From NCBI GenBank assembly GCA_947039055.1, contig CAMQYB010000102.1, positions 1 to 6,840 of the forward strand: a stretch of 6,840 nucleotides of DNA. The letters are read 5' to 3'. This DNA is from an uncultured Deferribacteraceae bacterium (GTDB lineage: Bacteria > Chrysiogenota > Deferribacteres > Deferribacterales > Mucispirillaceae). The stretch's first letter is position 1. Each line of letters starts with the position of its first letter. Under the pieces are notes generated by a model, which was not told where the DNA came from, ran no database searches, and was given only the letters and a program-made list of their open reading frames with translations. Positions 1-6,820 of the stretch are shown piece by piece. Both the position numbers and the translations under genes were made by a program.

Positions 1-253
1 CATCAACTTTCTTTTCAGCTATAAGAGCGCCGATCTGTTGATCTCCACCTAAAGGACCTGATTTAAGTTTTGTGATATGTGTTTTTAGATCTGGAAACTT
101 TTTCATATAGACTTTCTCGATAAGTGAACCAGTTGTACCAGTACATATTAGAGTGTGATCTGATAAACGTTTTCCGTTAAACTCAACCCATTCTATAAGG
201 TCTGGTTTTCTAGCATCATGGGCTACAAGCCCTATCGATTTTCTTTTTTTCAT
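1..253 (-). CDS. mgsA: methylglyoxal synthase, 3' end outside the window
   Basis: Methylglyoxal synthase converts dihydroxyacetone phosphate to methylglyoxal and phosphate in the cytoplasm, a bypass of lower glycolysis that relieves sugar-phosphate build-up. The 84 visible codons begin MKKRKSIGLVAHDARK. They carry the family landmarks in order: the HD pair (H12, D13) after the first strand, the phosphate-binding TGTTG loop (residues 38-42), and the SGPLGGDQQIGA block (65-76), whose D71 matches the catalytic aspartate of the E. coli enzyme. The family is about 130-155 residues, so roughly 50-70 residues lie beyond the left edge. The segment between TGTTG and SGPLGGDQ is several residues longer than in E. 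coli. The start is the ATG at 253-251, backed by an AGGAGA site 8 nt upstream. The gene is divergent from glnN across a 519 bp spacer. The product assignment is secure; what lies downstream is unseen. Confidence 0.95.
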   Translation of the reverse strand, partial: MKKRKSIGLVAHDARKPDLIEWVEFNGKRLSDHTLICTGTTGSLIEKVYMKKFPDLKTHITKLKSGPLGGDQQIGALIAEKKVD

Positions 254-261
254 AATAAACT

Positions 262-267
262 TCTCCT
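262..267 (-). promoter_or_regulatory. ribosome binding site of mgsA
   Basis: Read on the minus strand this is AGGAGA, followed by 8 nt and the ATG at 253-251. It is a strong purine-rich Shine-Dalgarno match and fixes the mgsA start. Confidence 0.85.
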
Positions 268-760
268 GATTTTTTGCGACACAATATAAAATTTCATCAA
301 GCAGTATAAAGAAGAAAGTATGTACATATCATAACTTAGACTAGCTGATTTTTTTATACTATTAATTTTACAGTATCATACTATAAATTGTTAATTAAAA
401 ATAGGTATTTCTGTCAAAATATTGTAATATTTTAAAACATGTTCTAAGTTACAGTTAGTTGGATCACTTTATGATATGAAATTTTATCCATTATACAGAT
501 ACGATATACGCTAAATTTCATAATAATAGCTTTATTTAATGATAGATCATAATTTTTTTGAGTTAAAAATATTAATTAATTAATTTAATACTATATTTTA
601 TATATACTGTTGTTGATTTTTAGACAAAATACAAGTACCATATACACCTAGTTTATGCGTGTTGTTTATTTCTATAAAAATCGATAAACTAATTTTAGAA
701 AGAAGATTTTTTTAATTGAAAAAGTTAAAAGATATTATTCATTAAAGTATCAATAATAAT

Positions 761-766
761 GAGGAA
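761..766 (+). promoter_or_regulatory. ribosome binding site of glnN
   Basis: GAGGAA lies 6 nt before the ATG at 773, in the run GAGGAAGAGAGT. An in-frame TAA at 743-745 with no start codon after it excludes a longer protein. This makes 773 a better start than the unsupported ATG at codon 9. Confidence 0.8.
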
Positions 767-772
767 GAGAGT

Positions 773-2959
773 ATGAATTTTAGAAAACGTGCGTTTATGA
801 CTATATCTAAACGTGAGGCACTTGACGTTGTAAATAATTGTGAAGACAAAAATATTGTTGATAAATACGGAATGAATGTTTTTAATGAAAAAGTTATGAG
901 AGAACGTTTACCTAAATATGCTTTCAACAAATTGCAAAAAATGTTAAAGAACGGTGAACCACTTGATTTATCGCTCGCAGATATCGTTGCAAATACGATA
1001 AAAGATTGGGCTGTCTCAAAGGGTGCAACACACTACACTCATTGGTTTCAATCGATGACTGGTGCAACGGCTGAGAAACATGATTCGTTCACATCTCTTC
1101 TTGCAGACGGACAAGTTATATCAGAATTTTCAGGCAAGATGTTGATTAAGGGAGAACCTGACGCATCATCATTTCCATCAGGTGGAATAAGATCAACATT
1201 TGAAGCAAGAGGATATACAGCGTGGGATCCAACATCTCCAGTATTTATAAGTGAAAATAAGAACGGAAATATTTTATATATCCCTACAGTTTTTATCTCA
1301 TACACAGGCGAATGTTTAGATAGAAAAATCCCACTTTTAAAATCAGTCGCAGCACTATCTTCTCAAGCGTTACGAGTGTTAAAACTTTTTGGATCAAAAT
1401 CTAAAGAGGTAATTAATACGATCGGTGCAGAGCAAGAATACTTTTTAATAGATAGAGAATTTTATTTATTGCGTCCAGATCTATACGCAACAGGCAGAAC
1501 TTTATATGGTGCAAAACCTCCTAAAGGACAAGAGTTAGATGATCATTATTTCGGAGCAATACCATCAAGAGTTTTAGCGTTCATGGAAGATGCAGAAGAG
1601 CGATTAATTAAATTAGGTGTTCCTGCTAAAACAAGACATAACGAAGTTGCACCGATGCAGTTTGAGTTAGCAAGTATTTATGAGCAAGCAAATATCGCAT
1701 CAGATCATAATTTAATAATAATGAACGTGCTGAAAGATACAGCTAAGGATCACAATTTTGAGTGTCTACTTCATGAGAAACCGTTCGCTTATGTGAATGG
1801 AAGTGGTAAACATAATAACTGGTCTATGGCTGATGATGAAGGCAATAATCTGTTAGAACCTGGAAACACGCCTGAAAAAAATATACAATTTTTAGTATTT
1901 TTAACTTCAATTATCAGAGCGTTACATAAATATCCTGAAGTGTTTAGACTTGGAACAGTTTGTCCAGGTAACGATCATAGACTTGGTGCAAATGAAGCAC
2001 CACCTGCGATTATGTCAGTATTTTTAGGATCACAGTTGATGCAAGTTGTAGATAATATTGTGAAGGGTAGTAATGGTATTATAGATCAAAGTTGCGATCT
2101 TGATTTAGGTGTAATCACTATACCTAAGTTACCAAAAGATGCAACGGATAGAAATCGTACATCGCCAATGGCTTTTACAGGTAACAAGTTTGAGTTCAGA
2201 GCACAAGGTGCGTCGCAGAGTATTGCACAGGCTATATTTGTGATGAACGCAGCGATCATTGCATCAATTGATGATATAGCGACAGATATTGAAAGTTATA
2301 TTGCAAAAGGTGATGATGTTACAACAGCGTCAAGCAAGATCCTTAAAAAATATTTAACAGAGCATTACGCTGTGATATATAACGGTGACAATTATTCTAC
2401 AGAGTGGTATAACGAGGCTGCAAAACGTGGCTTACCGAACTATCCAAATGTTGTTGAGTCGATTAGAACGATGCAAGATAAACATATTGTAGAACTGTTT
2501 TCAAGATACAATATTTTAACTGCAAACGAGCTACCTGCAAGACAAGAAATTTTGTATGAGAAATATATTAAGACGATTAGTATCGAAGCTAGATCAACAT
2601 CAAGAATTGGACGAAACAATATTCTTCCAGTAGCGATAGATTACCACACACGACTAACTGCGAATATAATAGCAGCTATACAAGCAGGGATAACAACTGA
2701 GCCTACAGCACAGAAAAGTATTGCAGAGAAAGTTGGCAAATATATTAATCAATTATGTAAGGCTTTAGATACACTTGATGAGTGTATGGATAAGTTACAA
2801 TCTATATCAGAGTATGATTATGAAACTGCTAAGATATTGAGAGATAAAATTATTCCACTGATGAACGAGTGTCGTTCAAATGGTGATGCGTTAGAGTTGT
2901 TGGTTGATGATAATTTATGGACGTTGCCTACTTACCAAGAGATGTTGTGGATTAATTAA
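773..2959 (+). CDS. glnN: glutamine synthetase type III (GSIII)
   Basis: Glutamine synthetase joins ammonium to glutamate using ATP and is the entry point of nitrogen assimilation in the cytoplasm. At 728 residues this protein has the usual length of the type III family (about 700-730), well above type I or II (about 350-470). The GSIII-specific N-terminal part includes KGATHYTHWFQ and TGATAEKHD, followed by FEARGYTAWDPTSPVFI. The glutamine synthetase catalytic core follows: GAEQEYFLI (218-226, metal-binding glutamates), NEVAPMQFE (290-298), the ATP/glutamate-binding NGSGKHNNWS (342-351), NDHRLGANEAPPA (400-412) and NKFEFRAQGAS (471-481). The region from about 600 to 728 is the helical C-terminal extension of the family. 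All expected motifs are intact and I see no frameshift. It is monocistronic, divergent from mgsA and convergent with the mutS operon, with a likely terminator about 100 bp downstream. Nitrogen control is expected for the family, but no operator is recognisable. Confidence 0.97.
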   Translation: MNFRKRAFMTISKREALDVVNNCEDKNIVDKYGMNVFNEKVMRERLPKYAFNKLQKMLKNGEPLDLSLADIVANTIKDWAVSKGATHYTHWFQSMTGATAEKHDSFTSLLADGQVISEFSGKMLIKGEPDASSFPSGGIRSTFEARGYTAWDPTSPVFISENKNGNILYIPTVFISYTGECLDRKIPLLKSVAALSSQALRVLKLFGSKSKEVINTIGAEQEYFLIDREFYLLRPDLYATGRTLYGAKPPKGQELDDHYFGAIPSRVLAFMEDAEERLIKLGVPAKTRHNEVAPMQFELASIYEQANIASDHNLIIMNVLKDTAKDHNFECLLHEKPFAYVNGSGKHNNWSMADDEGNNLLEPGNTPEKNIQFLVFLTSIIRALHKYPEVFRLGTVCPGNDHRLGANEAPPAIMSVFLGSQLMQVVDNIVKGSNGIIDQSCDLDLGVITIPKLPKDATDRNRTSPMAFTGNKFEFRAQGASQSIAQAIFVMNAAIIASIDDIATDIESYIAKGDDVTTASSKILKKYLTEHYAVIYNGDNYSTEWYNEAAKRGLPNYPNVVESIRTMQDKHIVELFSRYNILTANELPARQEILYEKYIKTISIEARSTSRIGRNNILPVAIDYHTRLTANIIAAIQAGITTEPTAQKSIAEKVGKYINQLCKALDTLDECMDKLQSISEYDYETAKILRDKIIPLMNECRSNGDALELLVDDNLWTLPTYQEMLWIN

Positions 2960-3060
2960 TTGATTGACTGGTTGATCGGTTTACTGGTTGACTAATTTAT
3001 AAGTTAGTTAAGAGTTTACGATTATTATTTAGATTTTAATTATTAGGGAAATATAATTTA

Positions 3061-3131
3061 GCGTTCGGCTAGATAGTTATGAGAGGGTATATTATATCTT
3101 TGATTGCACTATTTATACCGAACGTTTTTTT
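3061..3131 (+). terminator. long hairpin with U tract, probable glnN terminator
   Basis: The outer stem pairs CGTTCGG (3062-3068) with CCGAACG (3118-3124) and runs straight into seven T residues (3125-3131), the layout of a Rho-independent terminator on the plus strand. The intervening 49 nt are also structured. ATAGT (3073-3077) can pair with ACTAT (3108-3112), and GAGGGTAT (3083-3090) can pair with ATATCTTT (3094-3101), counting G-U pairs, around a 3-nt loop. On the minus strand the stem would be preceded by A residues and not followed by T, so the terminator serves glnN and not the mutS operon. It lies about 100 nt after the glnN stop. Confidence 0.7.
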
Positions 3132-3251
3132 GTGTGTAGAGTTTGTAATGTTATTCTAATTGCCTGATGGTTGAGCAAGAGTTTGTGTGAATAGCTAGAT
3201 CACGAAGATTATTATTAGGCGTGAATAGTTTTATGTATCGAGTTAATGATT

Positions 3252-3284
3252 ATGTTCTGTTAATGGAGTTCAAACCAAGAACAT
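3252..3284 (-). other. inverted repeat after the AgrB-like gene
   Basis: ATGTTCT (3252-3258) and AGAACAT (3278-3284) are perfect complements. TGG (3264-3266) and CCA (3275-3277) extend the hairpin inward past a one-sided 5-nt bulge, leaving an 8-nt loop. It starts 4 bases beyond the stop of the minus-strand AgrB-like gene, so it may protect or end the mutS operon transcript. No T run follows it on either strand, so I do not call it an intrinsic terminator. Confidence 0.4.
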
Positions 3285-3287
3285 TAA

Positions 3288-3869
3288 TTAGCTAGCTGGT
3301 AAGTTTTCAGAGGTTTCTTGAAGTGAAACTTTTACTACATTTAGATAAAATAGATCTATAAATTCTAACAAAATTATCACTGCAAGATTTAATAACTTGA
3401 ATTCAGTGCTATCTGTCAACAATAAGCCTAGCCATGAAATTGTTACTATAAAGCTAATCAATTTGTTGTATCTTAAATATCGTCCCTCTATCTGATCTGT
3501 ATCACTTTTTGGATATAAAACAACTATTAATATAAAAATTAATAGCAATATTATTTTTGAAAAACTATCAAGAATTAATGTGTATATAAGCACCATTAGT
3601 ATAGTTGCAAGCGTTGTGAAAACTGTAGATGTGAGTGTTGCAAAACTTTTATAAATCGACTCTCTAATGCTTACCTTAAACATTGTTAAAGATAGGTAAA
3701 CTCTAAATAATAGAATAAATGTTGATATAGTTATTAATGAAAATACCGATAACCTACCGTAAGCAACCGTTGCAAATATCAATACCCAAATAGGTATTTT
3801 TGATAATATATATATTATGTTCATAATAATAAAATCGTCGAGTTCAATATCTTTCTGTTTAATTCTCAT
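3288..3869 (-). CDS. AgrB-like membrane protein with apparently degenerate active site
   Basis: This is a 193-residue, very hydrophobic protein with about five or six membrane segments (near 13-37, 40-55, 76-99, 103-119, 138-151, 157-176). AgrB proteins are membrane cysteine proteases that trim AgrD into autoinducing peptide. Length and layout match AgrB (S. aureus AgrB is about 189 residues). After the fourth hydrophobic stretch, LYPKSDT (118-124) and the basic segment to K136 correspond to YAPAATKKKPI and its lysine/arginine tail in S. aureus AgrB, and the last helix (LAVIILLEFIDLF) matches LGIIIEAITLLPIF. The AgrB core R-x-x-x-G-G-x-H-x6-C aligns with R56-VYLSLTMFKVSIR-E70, which puts Ser/Leu at the glycines, Met63 at the catalytic His and Glu70 at the catalytic Cys. 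Its ATG overlaps the mutS stop (TAATG), with a weak GATGG site 7 nt upstream inside mutS, so translation is probably coupled. No agrD or agrC is visible. The family call comes from alignment by eye; a generic unrelated membrane protein remains possible. Confidence 0.6.
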   Translation of the reverse strand: MRIKQKDIELDDFIIMNIIYILSKIPIWVLIFATVAYGRLSVFSLITISTFILLFRVYLSLTMFKVSIRESIYKSFATLTSTVFTTLATILMVLIYTLILDSFSKIILLLIFILIVVLYPKSDTDQIEGRYLRYNKLISFIVTISWLGLLLTDSTEFKLLNLAVIILLEFIDLFYLNVVKVSLQETSENLPAS

Positions 3870-6598
3870 TAAAGTACCATCTTTTTATATTTTAATAGAA
3901 GATTTAAAGCGTCCATTGGAGATAGATTATTTATATCAAGATTTTTTATCTCATCAAGAAGTTCTATTTTATCTTTCGTTAATTGATTTGTAAGTGACGA
4001 TGAATGAACTCTATTTTCAACCGTACCACTATTGTAATTATTTAAATTATTACTATTACTATAGTTGATATTGTCGCTATTATTATTGCTAGAAATATTA
4101 CTAGCCTTACCGCTGTCACGATCACCAATTTTATTATTAGCACTACTTTCAATAAGGTTCGTTGTACCGTTACTATCGCAGTCTCTATCGTGAGTATTTT
4201 TATCATGAGCAAATGTACAACTACTCACAATACTGCTATTATTGTCTATCATCATATCTTCGGTTCTATGTTCTTCTAAGGTTTTAAGAATTCTATTTGC
4301 GTTCACAATAACTTCATCAGGTAGCGATGCAAGTTTTGCAACATAGATACCGTAACTTCTATCGCTTGCACCTTTTACAACTTTGTGCAGAAAGATTATT
4401 TCATCTTTCCACTCTTTGATATCAACTTTATAGCATTCAGCGTTACTATGCATATCGGCGATCGTTGTTAATTCGTGATAATGTGTTGTGAATAATGTTT
4501 TAGCTTTTATACGCTCTAATATATAATTTGCAATTGCAGTGGCGAGAGATATTCCGTCATACGTTGATGTTCCTCTGCCAAGTTCATCAAGAATTATCAA
4601 AGATCTGTCTGTTGCGTTTCTGAGGATATTTGCAGACTCAATCATCTCAACCATAAACGTAGACTCTCCCTTAGATATATTGTCGTGAGCACCGATCCTT
4701 GTAAAAACTCTATCGACTAACGACATAGTGCAAGACGATGCAGGGACAAATGAACCCATGTGAGCCATCACAACTGATATCGCAACAGATCTTAAATATG
4801 TGCTTTTACCAGACATATTCGGACCAGTAATAATCATTAAATTGTTACTATTAGTTATATCAAAATCGTTCGGTATAAATGATGATGAATTTTGTGCTTG
4901 TTCAACTATAGGGTGTCTGCAATCTTTGATAGATATATTGTAATCATCCGTTATAGTTGGTCTACAATATGAATTATTTTTTGCAACGATAGCTAATGAT
5001 ATTAAGAAATCAAGCTCAGAAATACTTGTCGCAATTTTACGAATAATATCTATTTTGCAACTTGCAAATGTTTTAATATCGTTGTAAAGATCTTTCTCTA
5101 AATTTGATAGACGATCATCAGCCGATAAAATATCTGTTTCTAAAATTTTAAGTTCAGTTGTAAAAAATCTCTCAGCGTTGACTAATGTTTGTTTACGTTC
5201 AAAATAAGTTGGTACTCTGTTGACATTACCTTTTGACACTTCGATGTAATATCCGAAAACTTTATTGTATCCGATTTTTAATTGTCCGATCCCTGATGCT
5301 TCTCTCTCTTTCTGTTCAATAGTTGCAAGTTTAATATCTACATCTTTTTTAAGATCTAAGATTTCGTCCATAAGAGAGTTGTAACCGTATCTAATAATAG
5401 ATCCATCGCCAACTTTATTAGATGGGTTATCGTTCATCGCATTGCCTATCAGTGTTGAAAGATCTTCGATCGGATCAAGGAACAGATTGAGGTTGTCGTT
5501 GCCTAAGATACTATTTAATATTGCAGATATCTCTGGCAATTTTAAAAGTAGAGATCTTAAAGCGATTAACTCTTTAGGCAGTATTGTGCCTGTGATAATT
5601 TTTGTAGCGACACGATATAGATCTATAGATTTATCAAGTAGTGAGTGGATCGTATCTGTCATATCGTACGAGCTTATAAATTTTTCGATTATAGAGTATC
5701 GCATATTTATAAGAGTAGCATCACGCAACGGATTTAATATTGCAGATTTTAAATATCTAGCACCCATAGTAGTGCTACATTTATTTAGTATATCAAATAA
5801 TGATTTATTGTTTTTATCCTTATTAGGTACAAGATCTAAAGTTTTTACAGCTATAGAGTCGAGTATTAAAATTTTATCATCAGACAATATTTTAGGTAGC
5901 GATAATTTTGTGCTTATAATCAGATCGTCTAAATAAGAGAGAATCATATATGTAGGGAGCAGGGTGTCATCATCTATAAAATAGCTGTCCGTTGTTGTGA
6001 TATCAAAATGATTTAAGATACTGTCTTTTATACGATTTTTATTACACTGAATTTCTTTCACTTGAAAGTTATAATTATTTAAATCTTCGTAACTTTTATT
6101 TGATATAATTTCTTTAGGTGATAAACGTTCGATAAAATCAACTATACTTTCTGTAGGAACAGATTTAAGATAAAGCTCTCCAGTTGATACATCAGCAACA
6201 GCCGTAATATAATTGTTTCCGTTATGAGTGATAGAAAGCAGAAAATTATTATCGAATGAAGTCGCATCCATATTTTCTAGATCAGTCGATGCAGTTACAA
6301 CTTTAACAACACCTCTTTTAACAACTCCGATAGCTTCACGAGGATCTTCAAGCTGTTCACATATTGCAACTTTCTTTCCACTTTGAATAAGTTTTCTAAG
6401 ATAGCTTTCGTATGAGTGATGAGGTATTCCACATAGAGGTATACTGTTTTTAGCGTTTTTATTTCTTGATGTTAATTGAAGTCCTAAAATAGCAGAAGCG
6501 ACAATTGCATCTTCACCAAACATTTCATAAAAATCTCCCATACGGAAGAAAAGTATGCAGTCTGGATATGATTCTTTCATATCATAAAATTGTTTCAT
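3869..6598 (-). CDS. mutS: DNA mismatch repair ATPase MutS
   Basis: MutS binds mispaired or looped bases and, with ATP, starts methyl-independent or MutL-dependent repair. Numbering from the ATG at 6598 gives 909 residues. Domain I carries GDFYEMF with the mismatch-wedging F23 and E25 (E. coli F36 and E38), then CGIPHHSYESYLRKLI and AICEQLEDP. The connector, lever and clamp domains occupy about 120-560. The ABC-type ATPase follows, with Walker A GPNMSGKST (592-600), Walker B ending at D671-E672 of DELGRGTST, and H706 in FTTHYHEL. All catalytic residues are present. Residues 785-873 form an Asn/Ser/Asp-rich, probably disordered linker, which makes the protein longer than the usual 850-880. A normal C-terminal helical motif (LSPMDALNLLLKYK) closes it. 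The true N-terminus probably lies upstream (see 6599-6640), because the conserved HTP motif precedes this ATG. The gene is first in an operon with the AgrB-like gene. No mutL is in view. Confidence 0.97.
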   Translation of the reverse strand: MKQFYDMKESYPDCILFFRMGDFYEMFGEDAIVASAILGLQLTSRNKNAKNSIPLCGIPHHSYESYLRKLIQSGKKVAICEQLEDPREAIGVVKRGVVKVVTASTDLENMDATSFDNNFLLSITHNGNNYITAVADVSTGELYLKSVPTESIVDFIERLSPKEIISNKSYEDLNNYNFQVKEIQCNKNRIKDSILNHFDITTTDSYFIDDDTLLPTYMILSYLDDLIISTKLSLPKILSDDKILILDSIAVKTLDLVPNKDKNNKSLFDILNKCSTTMGARYLKSAILNPLRDATLINMRYSIIEKFISSYDMTDTIHSLLDKSIDLYRVATKIITGTILPKELIALRSLLLKLPEISAILNSILGNDNLNLFLDPIEDLSTLIGNAMNDNPSNKVGDGSIIRYGYNSLMDEILDLKKDVDIKLATIEQKEREASGIGQLKIGYNKVFGYYIEVSKGNVNRVPTYFERKQTLVNAERFFTTELKILETDILSADDRLSNLEKDLYNDIKTFASCKIDIIRKIATSISELDFLISLAIVAKNNSYCRPTITDDYNISIKDCRHPIVEQAQNSSSFIPNDFDITNSNNLMIITGPNMSGKSTYLRSVAISVVMAHMGSFVPASSCTMSLVDRVFTRIGAHDNISKGESTFMVEMIESANILRNATDRSLIILDELGRGTSTYDGISLATAIANYILERIKAKTLFTTHYHELTTIADMHSNAECYKVDIKEWKDEIIFLHKVVKGASDRSYGIYVAKLASLPDEVIVNANRILKTLEEHRTEDMMIDNNSSIVSSCTFAHDKNTHDRDCDSNGTTNLIESSANNKIGDRDSGKASNISSNNNSDNINYSNSNNLNNYNSGTVENRVHSSSLTNQLTKDKIELLDEIKNLDINNLSPMDALNLLLKYKKMVL

Positions 6599-6640
6599 TG
6601 CTGGAGTATGATTGATAGTGTTTGGATCTTGAATATTTAT
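6599..6640 (-). other. probable N-terminal extension of MutS with non-ATG start
   Basis: In frame upstream of the ATG at 6598 the minus strand reads INIQDPNTINHTPA and then MKQFYDMK. The joined HTPAMKQFYDMK aligns with E. coli MutS HTPMMQQYLRLK, and the 10 residues before the His (9 in E. coli) match the usual leader length. The reading frame is open back to a TAG at 6667-6665, with no ATG, GTG or TTG. The best-placed candidate is ATA at 6640-6638, 8 nt after a GGGG motif; ATT at 6634-6632 is 14 nt after it. No Shine-Dalgarno sequence precedes the ATG at 6598. A single base change of ATA to ATG would restore an ordinary start, so a recent mutation or a base error is possible. Confidence 0.65.
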
Positions 6641-6648
6641 TTTTATAT

Positions 6649-6652
6649 CCCC
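6649..6652 (-). promoter_or_regulatory. candidate ribosome binding site of mutS
   Basis: GGGG, in the context TATGGGGATAT on the minus strand, is the only G-rich stretch in the mutS leader. It can pair with the CCUC core of the anti-Shine-Dalgarno sequence using one G-U pair. It lies 8 nt before the ATA at 6640 but about 50 nt before the first ATG, which favours the longer MutS N-terminus. Confidence 0.5.
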
Positions 6653-6820
6653 ATAAAATAATATCTAATTTTTAATAATTATTATAAAATGATATCTGTT
6701 TTTTGACAATTATTACATAAAATAATATTTACTTTTAACTGAATTGTTCAGACGAACCGTATATGTATATATCAATGAATAGCTCAAATAAGATGATATC
6801 TGCTTATTAACGAACTGTTC
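6652..6820. repeat. four degenerate ~33 bp repeats upstream of mutS
   Basis: Four imperfect direct repeats share the plus-strand core ATAAAATRATATYT followed by a T-rich stretch. Copies are at 6652-6682, 6683-6715, 6716-6749 and 6787-6820. The first three are head to tail at 31 and 33 bp spacing; the fourth is 71 bp beyond the third, about two repeat lengths. By my count the third and fourth copies match at 24 of 34 positions and both end in GAAYTGTTC. On the minus strand the second copy supplies the -35, the spacer and the start of the -10 of the mutS promoter. The others keep related but weaker hexamers, so the array may be a set of decayed promoter duplications or regulator sites. Confidence 0.55.
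6681..6709 (-). promoter_or_regulatory. sigma-A type promoter of the mutS operon
   Basis: On the minus strand TTGTCA (6709-6704) is followed by exactly 17 bases and a perfect TATAAT (6686-6681). Transcription would begin near 6674, giving a leader of about 34 nt to the proposed ATA start or about 76 nt to the first ATG. The same promoter would serve the downstream AgrB-like gene. The -35 and spacer lie inside one copy of the repeat family described for this region. Confidence 0.75.

Larger units (their letters stand above)
254..772. other. divergent AT-rich spacer between mgsA and glnN
   Basis: These 519 bases contain no credible gene and must hold two divergent promoters. On the minus strand a perfect -35 hexamer TTGACA lies at 417-412, but only a weak -10 follows (TAACAA at 393-388, 18 bp spacer). 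An isolated TATACT at 308-303 is another possible mgsA -10. On the plus strand TTGATT (613-618) with a 17 bp spacer and TACCAT (636-641) is a moderate glnN candidate; TATACT at 603-608 and TATTAT at 733-738 lack a good -35. A 9 bp inverted repeat (TAACTTAGA at 332-340, TCTAAGTTA at 443-451) brackets the mgsA-proximal part. I could not find a convincing GlnR-type (TGTNA-N7-TNACA), NtcA-type or sigma-54 site, or a recognisable riboswitch. Confidence 0.5.
2960..3287. other. convergent spacer between glnN and the mutS operon
   Basis: These 328 bases lie between the 3' ends of glnN and the AgrB-like gene. Just after the glnN stop is a short direct repeat, ACTGGTTGA at 2967-2975 and 2983-2991. A large hairpin with a U tract follows at 3061-3131. 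A weak TCACG/CGTGA inverted repeat sits at 3200-3204 and 3220-3224, and a second hairpin at 3252-3284. I read the minus strand here for an agrD-like peptide gene and found only very short frames without ribosome binding sites. Confidence 0.6.

Noticed and set aside
476..514. A 12-codon frame (MKFYPLYRYDIR) upstream of glnN as a leader peptide
   Set aside because: It has only a GGAT 11 nt upstream, no attenuator-like hairpin follows it, and frames this short are expected by chance.
1048..1305. An 85-codon open frame on the minus strand inside glnN
   Set aside because: It is antisense to the conserved GSIII N-terminal motifs and shows no ribosome binding site or family resemblance.
3115..3180. 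A 21-codon TTG-started minus-strand frame (3176-3111) as a possible agrD
   Set aside because: It has no ribosome binding site, lacks an AgrD-like amphipathic leader, peptide core and acidic tail, and is shorter than known precursors.
3262..3284. GGAGTTCAAACC resembling a tRNA T-arm
   Set aside because: The stem around TTCAAAC does not pair, and no acceptor stem, D-arm or anticodon arm can be drawn around it.
5442..5936. A 164-codon open frame on the plus strand inside mutS
   Set aside because: It lies wholly antisense to conserved MutS lever/clamp sequence, has no recognisable motif, and looks like a by-product of the mutS reading frame.
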